Origin: CALOAD01 sp942491415
Lineage (GTDB): Bacteria > Cyanobacteriota > Vampirovibrionia > Gastranaerophilales > CALOAD01
Assembly (NCBI GenBank): GCA_942491415.1
Contig: CALOAD010000009.1
Location: forward strand, 62,001-126,000
Length of the DNA: 64,000 bases
Direction of reading: 5' to 3'
The translations under genes and the position numbers were made by a program. The notes below the pieces were generated by a model. It worked only from the letters and a program-made list of their open reading frames with translations. It made no database searches and had not been told where the DNA came from. Shown here one piece after another: positions 8,351 to 18,500 of the stretch; position 1 is the stretch's first letter; the number at the start of each line of letters is the position of its first letter.

Positions 8351-8668
8351 CTAATAATCAACTCCGGTTTCGGCTTCTTCACGTTTTTTAGCTGCTGCAA
8401 GTCTTCCGGCTTTAAGTGCTTCTTGCACTTTTTGAATTTGAACTTCCATTTTTGATCGTACTTTTTCAATCATTTCTAGTCCAACTTCTTTTGCTGCAAC
8501 AACTTCAGGCGGTACGTTATCAGAAATTTTATCTGCTACATTTTTTAGCTCTTGTCTTACTTCATCGCCAGGCTTTGGGGATAATAAAACGCCTGTTACA
8601 ACGCCTGCAACTACTCCTGCCAGTAATCCAACACCAAAGCTTATTGAATTGTCCGCTTCTTTTGACAT
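8351..8668 (-). CDS. YtxH-domain protein, upstream copy
   Basis: A 105-residue protein with the N-terminal glycine/valine membrane segment ISFGVGLLAGVVAGVVTGVL, then SPKPGDEVRQELK and a helical tail rich in K, E and A. It is the same family as the 85-residue protein at 7676-7933, but only the membrane segment and the PxxGxxxR stretch are alike. A GGAGG site precedes its ATG. It is the first gene of the three-gene operon. Confidence 0.8.
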   Translation of the reverse strand: MSKEADNSISFGVGLLAGVVAGVVTGVLLSPKPGDEVRQELKNVADKISDNVPPEVVAAKEVGLEMIEKVRSKMEVQIQKVQEALKAGRLAAAKKREEAETGVDY

Positions 8669-8779
8669 GTACTTACCTCCAAGATAAATTTACTTTTTTT
8701 TAAGTATATCAAACATTTTTTATTTTTTCATGTTTAATGAAAATTAAAATCTAATATAAATTTATAATCCAGTTTTACT

Positions 8780-9157
8780 TTAAAAGCTGTTTAATGTAGC
8801 CTTTAGCCTGTTTTTATTTTTCAATACTTTTAAAAATATTTTAAAAATTAAAAACCTTCTTTTAAAAGAAAATCCCGGTATAAATGATTTTGCAAAGTCA
8901 TTGACTAATTCTTTCGCAAAAATGCTTAGTTCTTGAGGGTTTAAGGGTTTTGGCTCTTTATTTTTGCCATGCTTTCTATTGAAAGTTTTTAATTCAAATC
9001 TAAAATTACTGATTAAATCATAAAGTTTTGGTGTGTTATCACTTGTTAAAACTGTTTTTTGTTTTATCCAGTTATCTGCTTTCACAAGCATATATATAGC
9101 TGCAATAAAAAGAATTATTTCAACCATAAATATTAAAAACAAATATTCTATTGTCAT
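8780..9157 (-). CDS. small membrane protein of unknown function
   Basis: A 125-residue protein. A single hydrophobic segment (about residues 4-24) is followed by a basic cytoplasmic region with many K, F and L residues (KRRFLIFKIFLKVLKNKNRL near the C-terminus). No family is recognised. AAGGA lies before the ATG. It is transcribed away from murT, with a 98-base AT-rich gap that must hold both promoters. Confidence 0.65.
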   Translation of the reverse strand: MTIEYLFLIFMVEIILFIAAIYMLVKADNWIKQKTVLTSDNTPKLYDLISNFRFELKTFNRKHGKNKEPKPLNPQELSIFAKELVNDFAKSFIPGFSFKRRFLIFKIFLKVLKNKNRLKATLNSF

Positions 9158-9255
9158 TTTATGAATCCTTCATGATCTTTTAAGTTATTATTTATCAAAT
9201 ATATTATAATTGATTTAAAATAATAATAAACACATTATTTAGAGTATAAATTAAG

Positions 9256-10623
9256 ATGAGTAGAATTAAAGATATAATTGCGATATGCGCAGCAAAATTA
9301 ACTTCAAAGATTGTCAGAACTTGTCATTTGGGAGCGGGAACGAATCTTCCCGGTAGAATTGCTCTTAAAATTTCTCCTGATATTCTTGCAAAATTGGTAA
9401 ATCAGTCAAAAGAAGAAATTATAGCAATTACGGGAACGAATGGTAAAACCACTACAGCAGGTTTTGTGGCGGGTATTTTGAAATCAAACGGTAAGAAAAT
9501 TGCTCACAATAAAAGAGGGGCAAATATGCTGGAAGGTATAACAACAGCAGTTATCGGTAGTAGTTCAATAGATGGCAAATTGGATGTTGATCATAGTTTA
9601 CTAGAGAGTGATGAGGCGTATTTGCCTAAATCCGTTAATTTTTTCAGTCCCGATATTTTGCTTGTGACAAATCTTTTCAGAGACCAACTGGATAGATATG
9701 GTGAACTGGATACTACTGCCAGAAAAATAAAAGAAGCAATAGATAAAACTACTCAAAGAAAACAGCTGAAACTTTTGTTAAATGTCGATGATCCTATGGT
9801 TTCAAGGCTTGAAACCGATAAAAATTCTCAGACTATTTTTTATGGTTTTGACCAAATAAATTTTATTGATCAAGATGATCAGATAAAAACTCCTCAGGAA
9901 ATTGTGAATTGCAATTGTGGTAAAAAACTTGATTATGAAAAAGTTTTTTATGGTCATTTAGGTCATTATGAGTGTGATTGCGGATATAAAAGAAAAAACG
10001 TGCAAATAACTGCAACAGCCAGCATTAAGCCCGATTCTTCTGAGTTGATAGTTAAAGATTTATTAAATGATAAAACTTTTAATATAACGATTTCCATGCC
10101 GGGAATTTATAATGCCTATAACGCTTTAGCTGCAATTTCTGTGGGAGTTGTTATGGGTATTGATTTTGAAGTAATAAAAAAGGGAATGGAAAATTACAGT
10201 ACAGTATTTGGCAGGGCAGAAGAGCTCTTAATAAAGGAAAAACCCTGTTTAATACAGCTCATAAAAAACCCTATAGGTGCTACAGAAGTATTGAGGACGG
10301 TAAAAGATGCTCAAAACGCTCGATTGTTGATTATAATAAATGATAATTACGCCGATGGTCGTGATGTATCCTGGCTTTGGGATGCTAATTTTGAGCTTTT
10401 AAAGTACCATAAAAATCTTATAACCGTGAGCGGAGTAAGAGCATCTGATATGGCTGTTAGGCTAAAATATGCGGGTGTTGCGGTTGAAAATATAAGAATA
10501 ATTGATGATATAAAAGAAGCTATAAACGTATCAGTAAAAGCTTTAGAAACTAATGAAAAACTCTTTATTTTGCCTACATATACAGCTTTGCTTGATATGC
10601 AAAAAATTCTCAAAAAGCTTTGA
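9256..10623 (+). CDS. murT: lipid II isoglutaminyl synthase subunit MurT-like Mur ligase
   Basis: A 455-residue Mur ligase-family protein. The ATP site GTNGKTTTAGFV is at about 60. A four-cysteine ribbon (CNCG near 218 and CDCG near 240) sits inside the central domain, as in MurT. The C-terminal DUF1727 domain contains NDNYADGRDVSWLWDANFE, the region that contacts GatD. With GatD, MurT amidates the D-Glu of lipid II. No gatD is adjacent: the neighbours are a small membrane protein and glyS. The missing partner must be elsewhere, or the ligase works differently here. Confidence 0.88.
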   Translation: MSRIKDIIAICAAKLTSKIVRTCHLGAGTNLPGRIALKISPDILAKLVNQSKEEIIAITGTNGKTTTAGFVAGILKSNGKKIAHNKRGANMLEGITTAVIGSSSIDGKLDVDHSLLESDEAYLPKSVNFFSPDILLVTNLFRDQLDRYGELDTTARKIKEAIDKTTQRKQLKLLLNVDDPMVSRLETDKNSQTIFYGFDQINFIDQDDQIKTPQEIVNCNCGKKLDYEKVFYGHLGHYECDCGYKRKNVQITATASIKPDSSELIVKDLLNDKTFNITISMPGIYNAYNALAAISVGVVMGIDFEVIKKGMENYSTVFGRAEELLIKEKPCLIQLIKNPIGATEVLRTVKDAQNARLLIIINDNYADGRDVSWLWDANFELLKYHKNLITVSGVRASDMAVRLKYAGVAVENIRIIDDIKEAINVSVKALETNEKLFILPTYTALLDMQKILKKL

Positions 10624-10701
10624 AAATTAATTTTATTTTGTTCAACATTTTTTTGATTTATAATAAACTCAAGAAAAATCGAGTCTATGAGGGTAAAAAC
10701 T

Positions 10702-12756
10702 GTGTCGAAATATTTGATAGAAATAGGAACGGAAGAGTTACCATATAAATTTATTCCATCAGCTTTAGAACAGCTCAAAACAGCGTTTAAAAAAGCTTTA
10801 AGCGAAAACAGAATAGAGTTTCAAGAAATAAAAACTTACGGAACGCCAAGAAGATTAACAGTTATAGTTGAGGATATCACATCTTCTCAACCTGATATAA
10901 AAAAAGAACTAAAAGGACCTCCTGCTAAAATTGCTTTTGATGAGAATGGCAATCTTTCACAAGCAGGGTTGGGTTTTGCTAAAAAACAAAATATCGATAC
11001 TAATGCTATCTATAAAAAAGACATAAAAGGTGTCGAATATCTTTTTGCCAATGTAGAAGAAAAAGGTAAATCGACAGGCGAGGTGCTTAGTGCACTTGTT
11101 CCTAATATTGTTTTAAAGCTACAAGGCTCTCATTTTATGAGATGGGGAGATTTTGACATTAAGTTTTCAAGACCGATAAGATGGATACTTTCATTACTTG
11201 ATTCTCAAGAAGTTAAAGTGCAAATTGAAAATGTTGAATCGTCAAAATACACTCGTGGACATAGATTTTACGAAGAAAAAGAAATTGAAATAAACAATCC
11301 TGAAGAATATTTTGATGTCTTATATAAAGCTAAAGTTATTGTAGATCAGGAAAAAAGACTTGCAGAAGTTGAAAAAAAAGCAAAAGAAGCTGCTGAAAAA
11401 GCTGGTGCAACAGTTAAATTCGACCCTGAACTGCTCAAAGAAGTTACTTATATTTTAGAGTGGCCGGTTCCCGTAATCGGTGATTTTGATAAAAAATACC
11501 TTGAAATCCCTGATGATGTAACGGTTACGGTTATGGCATCTCATCAAAGGTATTTCCCTTTATATGATGATGAAGGAAAACTATTGAATCGATTCATTAC
11601 AATGGCAAACTATATCGGAGACGCTTTTGATAACATAAAAGCCGGTAATGAAAGAGTTATAAGAGCAAGACTTGATGATGCAATATTTTTCTATCAAGAA
11701 GACAATAAAAAGACTCTAGAGTCACGTCTGGAACAACTTAAAGGTGTTACTTTCCAAAAAAGTTTAGGCTCTGTTTACGACAAAGTGAATAGAATAAGAG
11801 AATCATCTTTATTCATAGCCACAGAAATGGATTTAGACAAAAAAACAGCTGAAAATATTGAAAGAGCGGCTAAGCTATGCAAAGCTGATCTTGTGACTAA
11901 CCTTGTGTTTGAATTTACAGAGCTTCAAGGTTTTATTGGTGCGGATTATGCAAGGCAAAATGGCGAAAATGATCAAGTTGCTCAAGGTATAAAAGAACAT
12001 TACTTTCCTCTTTCGGCTGATGGTGATTTGGCTGAAAGTATTACAGGGCAAGTAGTTGGAATTGCTGATAAAATTGACACTTTATGCGGCGTTTTTGCTA
12101 TAGGTAAGATACCAACAGGTTCGGCTGATCCTTTAGGGTTAAGACGTGCTGCATTAGGATCAATGCAGACAATAATAAATAAAAATCTGAGCATAGATCT
12201 ATCAAAAGTTATCGAAAATTCGGTTTCTTTGCAACCTATTGAAATCGATGATAAGGATAAGCTTTTAGAGCAAATTCGAGATTTTGTTGTTCAAAGGCTT
12301 AAGATATTTTTGAATGAAAATTATAGATATGATGTGGTGGATGCTGCCATAAGTGCAAAAGACCCACTGGCAGATCTTTGTGATCTTATGAAAAGAATAC
12401 AGATGCTGACAAAACTTGTAGGTAAGGACTCTTACAACTTATTCCATGAGTCTGCTAATCGTGTATCAAGGATTATAAAAACTGCTGATTATAAAACTAC
12501 TCCTGATGATGAAATTTTTGTCCAAGAAGTAGAGAGTAAATTGTGGAATTGCATTAAAAGCATAGATGATAATAAATTAACTTATGAAAATTTAATAGAG
12601 AATTTGGAAAAGATGATTCCTACTATCGAAGAGTTTTTCGACAATGTCCTTGTAATGGACGAGGATTTAAAAGTCAGAGAAAACAGAATTTCATTGTTAG
12701 GAAATCTTCGCTCCAAATTTATGAAATTAGCAGATTTTAGCAAAATAGTTGCATAA
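10702..12756 (+). CDS. glyS: glycyl-tRNA synthetase beta subunit
   Basis: A 684-residue protein with the canonical opening YLIEIGTEELPYKFIPSALE, the HFMRWG block, a central RGHRFY segment and a C-terminal region resembling the DALR anticodon-binding domain. It pairs with GlyQ to charge tRNA-Gly. glyQ is not in the window, so the two subunits are unlinked. The start is taken as GTG 10702 because GAGGG at 10689-10693 lies eight bases upstream; an in-frame ATG at 10687 overlaps that site. Confidence 0.93.
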   Translation: MSKYLIEIGTEELPYKFIPSALEQLKTAFKKALSENRIEFQEIKTYGTPRRLTVIVEDITSSQPDIKKELKGPPAKIAFDENGNLSQAGLGFAKKQNIDTNAIYKKDIKGVEYLFANVEEKGKSTGEVLSALVPNIVLKLQGSHFMRWGDFDIKFSRPIRWILSLLDSQEVKVQIENVESSKYTRGHRFYEEKEIEINNPEEYFDVLYKAKVIVDQEKRLAEVEKKAKEAAEKAGATVKFDPELLKEVTYILEWPVPVIGDFDKKYLEIPDDVTVTVMASHQRYFPLYDDEGKLLNRFITMANYIGDAFDNIKAGNERVIRARLDDAIFFYQEDNKKTLESRLEQLKGVTFQKSLGSVYDKVNRIRESSLFIATEMDLDKKTAENIERAAKLCKADLVTNLVFEFTELQGFIGADYARQNGENDQVAQGIKEHYFPLSADGDLAESITGQVVGIADKIDTLCGVFAIGKIPTGSADPLGLRRAALGSMQTIINKNLSIDLSKVIENSVSLQPIEIDDKDKLLEQIRDFVVQRLKIFLNENYRYDVVDAAISAKDPLADLCDLMKRIQMLTKLVGKDSYNLFHESANRVSRIIKTADYKTTPDDEIFVQEVESKLWNCIKSIDDNKLTYENLIENLEKMIPTIEEFFDNVLVMDEDLKVRENRISLLGNLRSKFMKLADFSKIVA

Positions 12757-12796
12757 GTCGAAATTAGTAAACTTGGGTTTGAGCTTGAATAATGCC

Positions 12797-12854
12797 TGTG
12801 TAAAAAGCCTTTAAAAGGCTATGTTACACACAGCAGCATGAGGAGTTTCCTCCA
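12797..12854 (+). promoter_or_regulatory. structured leader upstream of the class A PBP gene
   Basis: A hairpin forms with outer arms TGTGTAA (12797-12803) and TTACACA (12824-12830) and inner arms AGCCT/AGGCT. A second short hairpin, GAGGA-gtt-TCCTC (12840-12852), contains the ribosome site AGGAG itself. The second hairpin would hide the ribosome site of the following ATG. Control of translation is an inference. Confidence 0.4.
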
Positions 12855-15020
12855 ATGAAAGATAAGCGGATTAATGAGCTCAAAATAGTTGATAAACTAA
12901 CCGTTTCGGATATTGATAGAGATAACTTTAAAGCGGGTATTATCAAGTTATTTTTTATTATAACGTTCTTTATAATACTTGGCATTTCAGGATATATAAC
13001 TAATATTATTATTGATACATCGGCTGATTTTCCTGATGTGGCTATGCTTGATGTTAATAAAGATCAAACAACCATTATTTATGATGTTCACGATAAACCA
13101 ATTGCAAATATTCATGGGGATGAAGATAGGGTAAGTGTTTCGCTTCATAATATTTCACCTTGGCTTCAACGTGCTGTAATTGCAGTTGAGGATAACAGAT
13201 TTTATGAGCATAACGGCATTGACCTTACAGGAACAGTTAGGGCTGCTTTTAATAATTTTATAGGTGCAGATACTATTCAGGGTGGATCGACATTGACCCA
13301 GCAGTTGGTTAAAAACTCTTTTTTATCTTCTGAAAGATCAATAAAAAGAAAATTTGTAGAGGCGATAATATCTTTAAAAGTAGAAAGAAAATATACAAAA
13401 AATAAAATATTGGAAATGTATTTGAATCAGATATATTGGGGTAGTTTATGTTATGGCGCAGAAAAAGCTGCTAAAAGATATTTTAAAAAAGACGCAAAAG
13501 ATTTAACACTTGCAGAATCGGCTTTTTTAGCAGGTTTATTAAAAGCCCCTGAAGGGTATTCGCCTTATTCCAATTATGAAGGCTCAAAGCTTCGACAAAG
13601 AATTGTTTTGGAACGTATGGAGCATTATGGTTATATCACCAAAAAACAAAGATTTGAGGCTGAGAAAGATAAGTTAAAAATCTATCCCAGAGAACATCGT
13701 CACTCCAAATATGCTTATTTTGTACACCACATAATCAATAAAGTAATGGGTAAGTACGGGAATGATATTGTACGAAGGGGTGGGCTGAGAATCTATACAA
13801 CCTTAGACCCGATAGTGCAAGAAATCGCCGAAAAAACAATAACAAATGGTGTTAAAAACTTAAAATATACAGGTGTAAAACAAGGAGCGTTAGTCTCGAT
13901 AGATGTAGAAAGGGCTTACGTACAAGCACTTGTTGGTGGTGTTGATTTTACAGAAAGTAATTTTAACAGAGCAACTCAGTCAAAACGAGCTGCAGGTTCT
14001 TCTTTTAAGCCTGTTGTGTATTTGACAGGTTTTAGGCTTGGTAAAATAACTCCCGATTCACCGATTGTGGATGCTCCAATTTCTTTTAATACGGGTTGGA
14101 GTGTGTGGAGTCCTCATAATTGGGATAACAGGTTTATGGGGAAAATGACAGTCCGAAGGGCTTTGACCTTATCTCGAAATACTCCGACTGTAAGAGTAGC
14201 TTTGAAAGTAGGTATTGATAAAATCATTGAAACGGCTCGTCTTGTTGGTTTAAAAGGACACATGGATCGAAATTTTTCTATTGCTTTAGGATCTTTGGGG
14301 ATTTGTCCTCTTGATATGGCTACAATGTTCTCTACGTTGGCGAGAGATGGTGTTTATGCTGAACCTATATCAATAAGAAGAATTGAAGATAAAAGCGGTA
14401 ATGTTTTAGAATTGAACGCCCCAACTCCTGTAAGGGTTGTAAATAGTAAATATGCAAGATGGCTTTTATCTATAATGGTAGATGTTGTGGATAAAGGAAC
14501 CGGTCGAGGTGCAAAACTGGAAGATCGAATGGTTGCAGGAAAAACAGGAACATCTGATGAAATAAGAGATATATGGTTTACAGGGTCGACTCCTGATACT
14601 GTAACAACAATTTGGCTTGGTAATGATGCTAATTTACCTTTGCATGGTGCCTTTAGTAGCAATTGTGCAAGGCTATGGGGGATTTTTAGTAAAGAATACT
14701 ATAAGAGAAAAGATATTCCGTCTAGAGATTTTGACCTTAGAGTCACTGATGATGACGACGATATTGATGATGAAAAGAAAAAGAAAAAGAAAAAACCGCA
14801 ATCGGTCGCAAAACCTTATGTGAGAAAACCTATAGTAGGCAGATATTCAACGCCTACTCCTCCAAAGACAACAGTAAAACCCGGTTTAAAACAGCAAAGA
14901 GCTTATAGGCAGGTTCCACCTAAAACATACAGACAACAACGTGCTGAATATTATCAAAAGTATAGAATGTATAAAAAATATCAAAGATATAATCAAAGAC
15001 AATATAATAATTATAGATGA
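12855..15020 (+). CDS. class A penicillin-binding protein (PBP1A-type)
   Basis: A 721-residue bifunctional peptidoglycan synthase. One membrane helix lies at about 30-52. The glycosyltransferase 51 domain has the catalytic EDNRFYEHNGID (about 113) and QGGSTLTQQLVKNSF. The transpeptidase has SSFK (about 381), SRN (about 440) and KTGT (about 562), all intact. The last ~110 residues are unusual: an acidic D run, a K run, then a basic tail rich in Y, Q, R and K (KYRMYKKYQRYNQRQYNNYR). The tail may bind cell wall or polyanions. The gene overlaps or abuts a PDZ gene. Confidence 0.93.
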   Translation: MKDKRINELKIVDKLTVSDIDRDNFKAGIIKLFFIITFFIILGISGYITNIIIDTSADFPDVAMLDVNKDQTTIIYDVHDKPIANIHGDEDRVSVSLHNISPWLQRAVIAVEDNRFYEHNGIDLTGTVRAAFNNFIGADTIQGGSTLTQQLVKNSFLSSERSIKRKFVEAIISLKVERKYTKNKILEMYLNQIYWGSLCYGAEKAAKRYFKKDAKDLTLAESAFLAGLLKAPEGYSPYSNYEGSKLRQRIVLERMEHYGYITKKQRFEAEKDKLKIYPREHRHSKYAYFVHHIINKVMGKYGNDIVRRGGLRIYTTLDPIVQEIAEKTITNGVKNLKYTGVKQGALVSIDVERAYVQALVGGVDFTESNFNRATQSKRAAGSSFKPVVYLTGFRLGKITPDSPIVDAPISFNTGWSVWSPHNWDNRFMGKMTVRRALTLSRNTPTVRVALKVGIDKIIETARLVGLKGHMDRNFSIALGSLGICPLDMATMFSTLARDGVYAEPISIRRIEDKSGNVLELNAPTPVRVVNSKYARWLLSIMVDVVDKGTGRGAKLEDRMVAGKTGTSDEIRDIWFTGSTPDTVTTIWLGNDANLPLHGAFSSNCARLWGIFSKEYYKRKDIPSRDFDLRVTDDDDDIDDEKKKKKKKPQSVAKPYVRKPIVGRYSTPTPPKTTVKPGLKQQRAYRQVPPKTYRQQRAEYYQKYRMYKKYQRYNQRQYNNYR

Positions 15021-15043
15021 ACAAGGTAGTTACGGAGAAAACT

Positions 15044-15451
15044 ATGTATCTTACTAAGAAAAACACGTTTTTATTAATAGCGTTAATACTTTTAGGATTG
15101 TTTATTATTGGAATAATTGACAGAGTCATGATTTACAATGATTATTACGGGGATGTTATTCAAGAGAAAATAACACAGTCAAAAAGCGTAAAAATAGGTA
15201 TGGGGGTTAAATTTATAACCGCAAAAGAAAATTCTCAAAAAATTTTGAAGGTAATGGATGTAATACCCGGTAGTCCTGCAATGAAAGCGGGTATTGAAAA
15301 AGGAGATATAATACAACATATAAACGGTAAGATCATTTCAAGCGAACAAGAACTTATTAAAATGTTCAATAATTTAAGATCAGGTAAAGAAATCTCACTA
15401 AATATAAGAAGGGCGAAGCAAAACAATTCTATTTCTATTAAAATAAACTAG
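15044..15451 (+). CDS. membrane-anchored PDZ-domain protein
   Basis: About 135 residues. An N-terminal membrane helix (TFLLIALILLGLFIIGII) is followed by a single PDZ domain with VIPGSPAMKAGIEKGDIIQ and INGKIISSEQEL. There is no protease domain, so it is an adaptor rather than a DegP-type enzyme. ATG 15044 has CGGAG six bases upstream; an in-frame ATG at 15017 overlaps the PBP stop codon. The tight linkage suggests it acts with the PBP at the membrane. Confidence 0.78.
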   Translation: MYLTKKNTFLLIALILLGLFIIGIIDRVMIYNDYYGDVIQEKITQSKSVKIGMGVKFITAKENSQKILKVMDVIPGSPAMKAGIEKGDIIQHINGKIISSEQELIKMFNNLRSGKEISLNIRRAKQNNSISIKIN

Positions 15452-15525
15452 TTAACGTTGAAAAAGAAAGAAAATGACAACTGTATTATAATAAAAATAG
15501 AAGTTGTTTTTATAATTATAGAAAA

Positions 15526-18500
15526 ATGAAATCCATATTTTTAAAATGGAAAAGTCTAATAATATCGCTAATCTTAATAGTTTTTGTCCTTTGGGGAATA
15601 AAGTTTTACTTTCAAGAAATCCCTCAAATTATCAATATAAATAGTCACAGATTAGAAATAATAAAACTGGCAAAAACAAAGATAGGTGAAGATCTAACAC
15701 TTGGGGAGCTGAAAGGCTCAACTACGTGGGATTTGTGCTATAAAATTGACACTGATAAAATTGCCATAACAAAAAATGGGACTGGAAACTTTATATCGGC
15801 TAAAAATACTCAATTAAAGATATTTTTACCTGCTTTGTTGTGGAAAAATATTTCTATTAAAAAAATAACAACTAATGATCTTTATCTTGATATAAAGCTT
15901 TTGGAATCAGGAGAGTTTGATATTCAAAAACTTTTCAAAATAAAAGCACAAAAAGACTATAAGGTTGTGTTTAAAGGAGCCAAATTAAAAGCGAATAAAT
16001 ATAAGCTTCTTTTTAATGATGAGACCAAAAAGCCGATAAGGAAATTTGTATTATCAGGTGATTATATTGATTTAAAAGATTTTAATCCGGATAAATTTTT
16101 AAAGATAGCTGTTGTTGGAAAAATAGAACATGGATGTAGTTTTGTACCCTTTTATATCAAGGCTCAAACTCCTCTTTCTTTTCAAAATATAAAGAAAAAC
16201 GGATTTAAGGTGTCAGGTAATCTTCAAAAATTTAGCCCTCACTTGTATTTAGATTATTTTAAAAAAATATTACCCAAAGATATTTCTGATATAAAAGGAG
16301 AAGTGAATATTTCATTTAACTTTGAGCAAAAGCTTCAGCAGTCAGGCTTTTTCGATATTGAGGCTCAAACAAGAGACTTTAAAATATCAAAAAAATATCA
16401 AAAAAATTATTTGTACTTGCCTGCAAGGGGTTTTATAAGCGCAAAGGGACGGTTTGGAAAATCATACCTATCCTTGGAAAGGTTTAACATTCAAGGGGAA
16501 AACTATGATCTTAATGTTTTAGGTTCTGTGAAAAATTTAAAAACAAAGAATATTGACCTTGATTTGCTTGTTAAAACAGATTATTCAAAACTCGAATCAG
16601 TTCTCAAGTTAATACCTAAAAATATAAAAGATAAAAAAGGCATAATACAAGACCTTCGGAAATATGATTTTAAAGCAGATATAGAGTCTGATTTAAAATT
16701 AAAAGGATTTTATAAAAAACCTAAAATGGAGGGTGTTTTAAGGTTTAAAAACTTGAAAATGCAAGGTGACAAACCGGGATTGCCTTCAACAAATGGGGAA
16801 TTGAAATTTTCCGGTTATAAAATGTTTATTAATACTAAAGTTTTTACTTCTGAAAAAGATTTTGTTCAAGCTACTGGCTGGATTAAACCATTAGTGGGTA
16901 AAACTATGGGGTTGAAAATTCTGGCTTCATATGACACTGATTTGAAAAAAGCTATTGAAAAAATAAAGATAATAAGAGATGTTTTTGAATTTAAATTGGG
17001 TCCAATACCCTATATGCACGTAGAAGGCGTTGGGAATTTAAGGTTAAATTTAAAGGGAAAATTTAAAAACCCTCTTGCTTTTGGTTATGCTAATTTTAAA
17101 AACGTAACAGCCTATCATAGCCAGCTTTCAAAACCGGCAAGCAGAGTGAATGGATCTATAATATTTAAAGATAAGAAAATGCATTATAAAAATATGAGAG
17201 CTTTTATTGATAAGTCACCGCTTATTATTTCAGGTTATTCTTTACTAAAGGGTACTTCTAATGTTGATTTTTATTCAACTTCCGCTAATTTAGTTACGGC
17301 AAAATCTTTGATAGATAATAGCACAATGCTTAAAGAAACTAAAAAAGCCCTTAAAGTAGTTGATAAAGCTTATGGGAAAGGAGAGTTGTCTTTTAATTTA
17401 TCGGGAGAGAACGAGAATGTAGTAGCAAAAGGTTTTTTTAAACCTCAAAATTCTACAATATGGCTTAAAAATTATTCACAGCCCGCTAAGAATGTTAAAG
17501 GAGCAATATTTTTTGATAAAAATTACACTAAATTTCAAGATTTAACAGGACATATTGTCAATAGTAAAGCTTTATTGAATGGTGAAATTGTCAACAAAAA
17601 AATGAATTTTAAATTAAGTTCTGAAAAATTAGACCTTGCTGCTGCAAAAGAATTTGTCTATTCAAGCAGTGCTTTAAAAGAAGCTCAAAAAGCACTTCTA
17701 GAATTATCAGATGTGCAAGGACATGCAAAATCTGAAATATTGCTCCAAGGAGAAGTAGATACCCCCAATGTCTTTAAATCGGCTTCTTTTGATTCTATAG
17801 ACGCAGTTGTTTTTTATGAAAAAATCAATTCACCGTTGCAAATTTTAAAGGGAATTGTTGATATTGATATGACAACCCTTTCGACAAAAGGAGCTAAAGT
17901 AAAGGCATTTGGGTCTGAATTTACAGCAGTCGGAAAAATAACAGAACTGGGTTCAGCACTTCCTAAGCCTGATATGACAATAGTTTCCCGGGGCTTTGAT
18001 ATGAATTATTATGAAGATCTTGTAGCTTCAGAAATTATTGTACCTCCGGTTAAAAATTCTATGAGTCTATATGTAAATGTCCATGGGCTTGTTGATGCTG
18101 AAGTAATCCTAAAGCCCAATCCTGATAATAATATTGTAAAACTAGAGTTTTATAATACGAAAGCAGATTATTTGCCCGTGCACATTCCTATATTCGTAAA
18201 AAAAGGCAAAATGACAATTACATCAAAGGATTTGGCTTTTAATAATATTGATGCAAACTTTTCAAATACTCAAGTACACTTGGATGGGATGGTTAAAAAT
18301 ATTACAGAAAAACCTATTTTTGACCTTAGTTTATATTCAATGATTTCTGCTGATGATATTGACCGATATATAGCTCCTTTTATCGTTAGTCCTATAAAAT
18401 CTGTTGGGATGATACCTTTTGAGCTTAAATTTCAAGGTGACAGTCAAGGTTGGGATGTAGATTCCAAGATAATTCTCGCTCAAAATTCCAATATAATATT

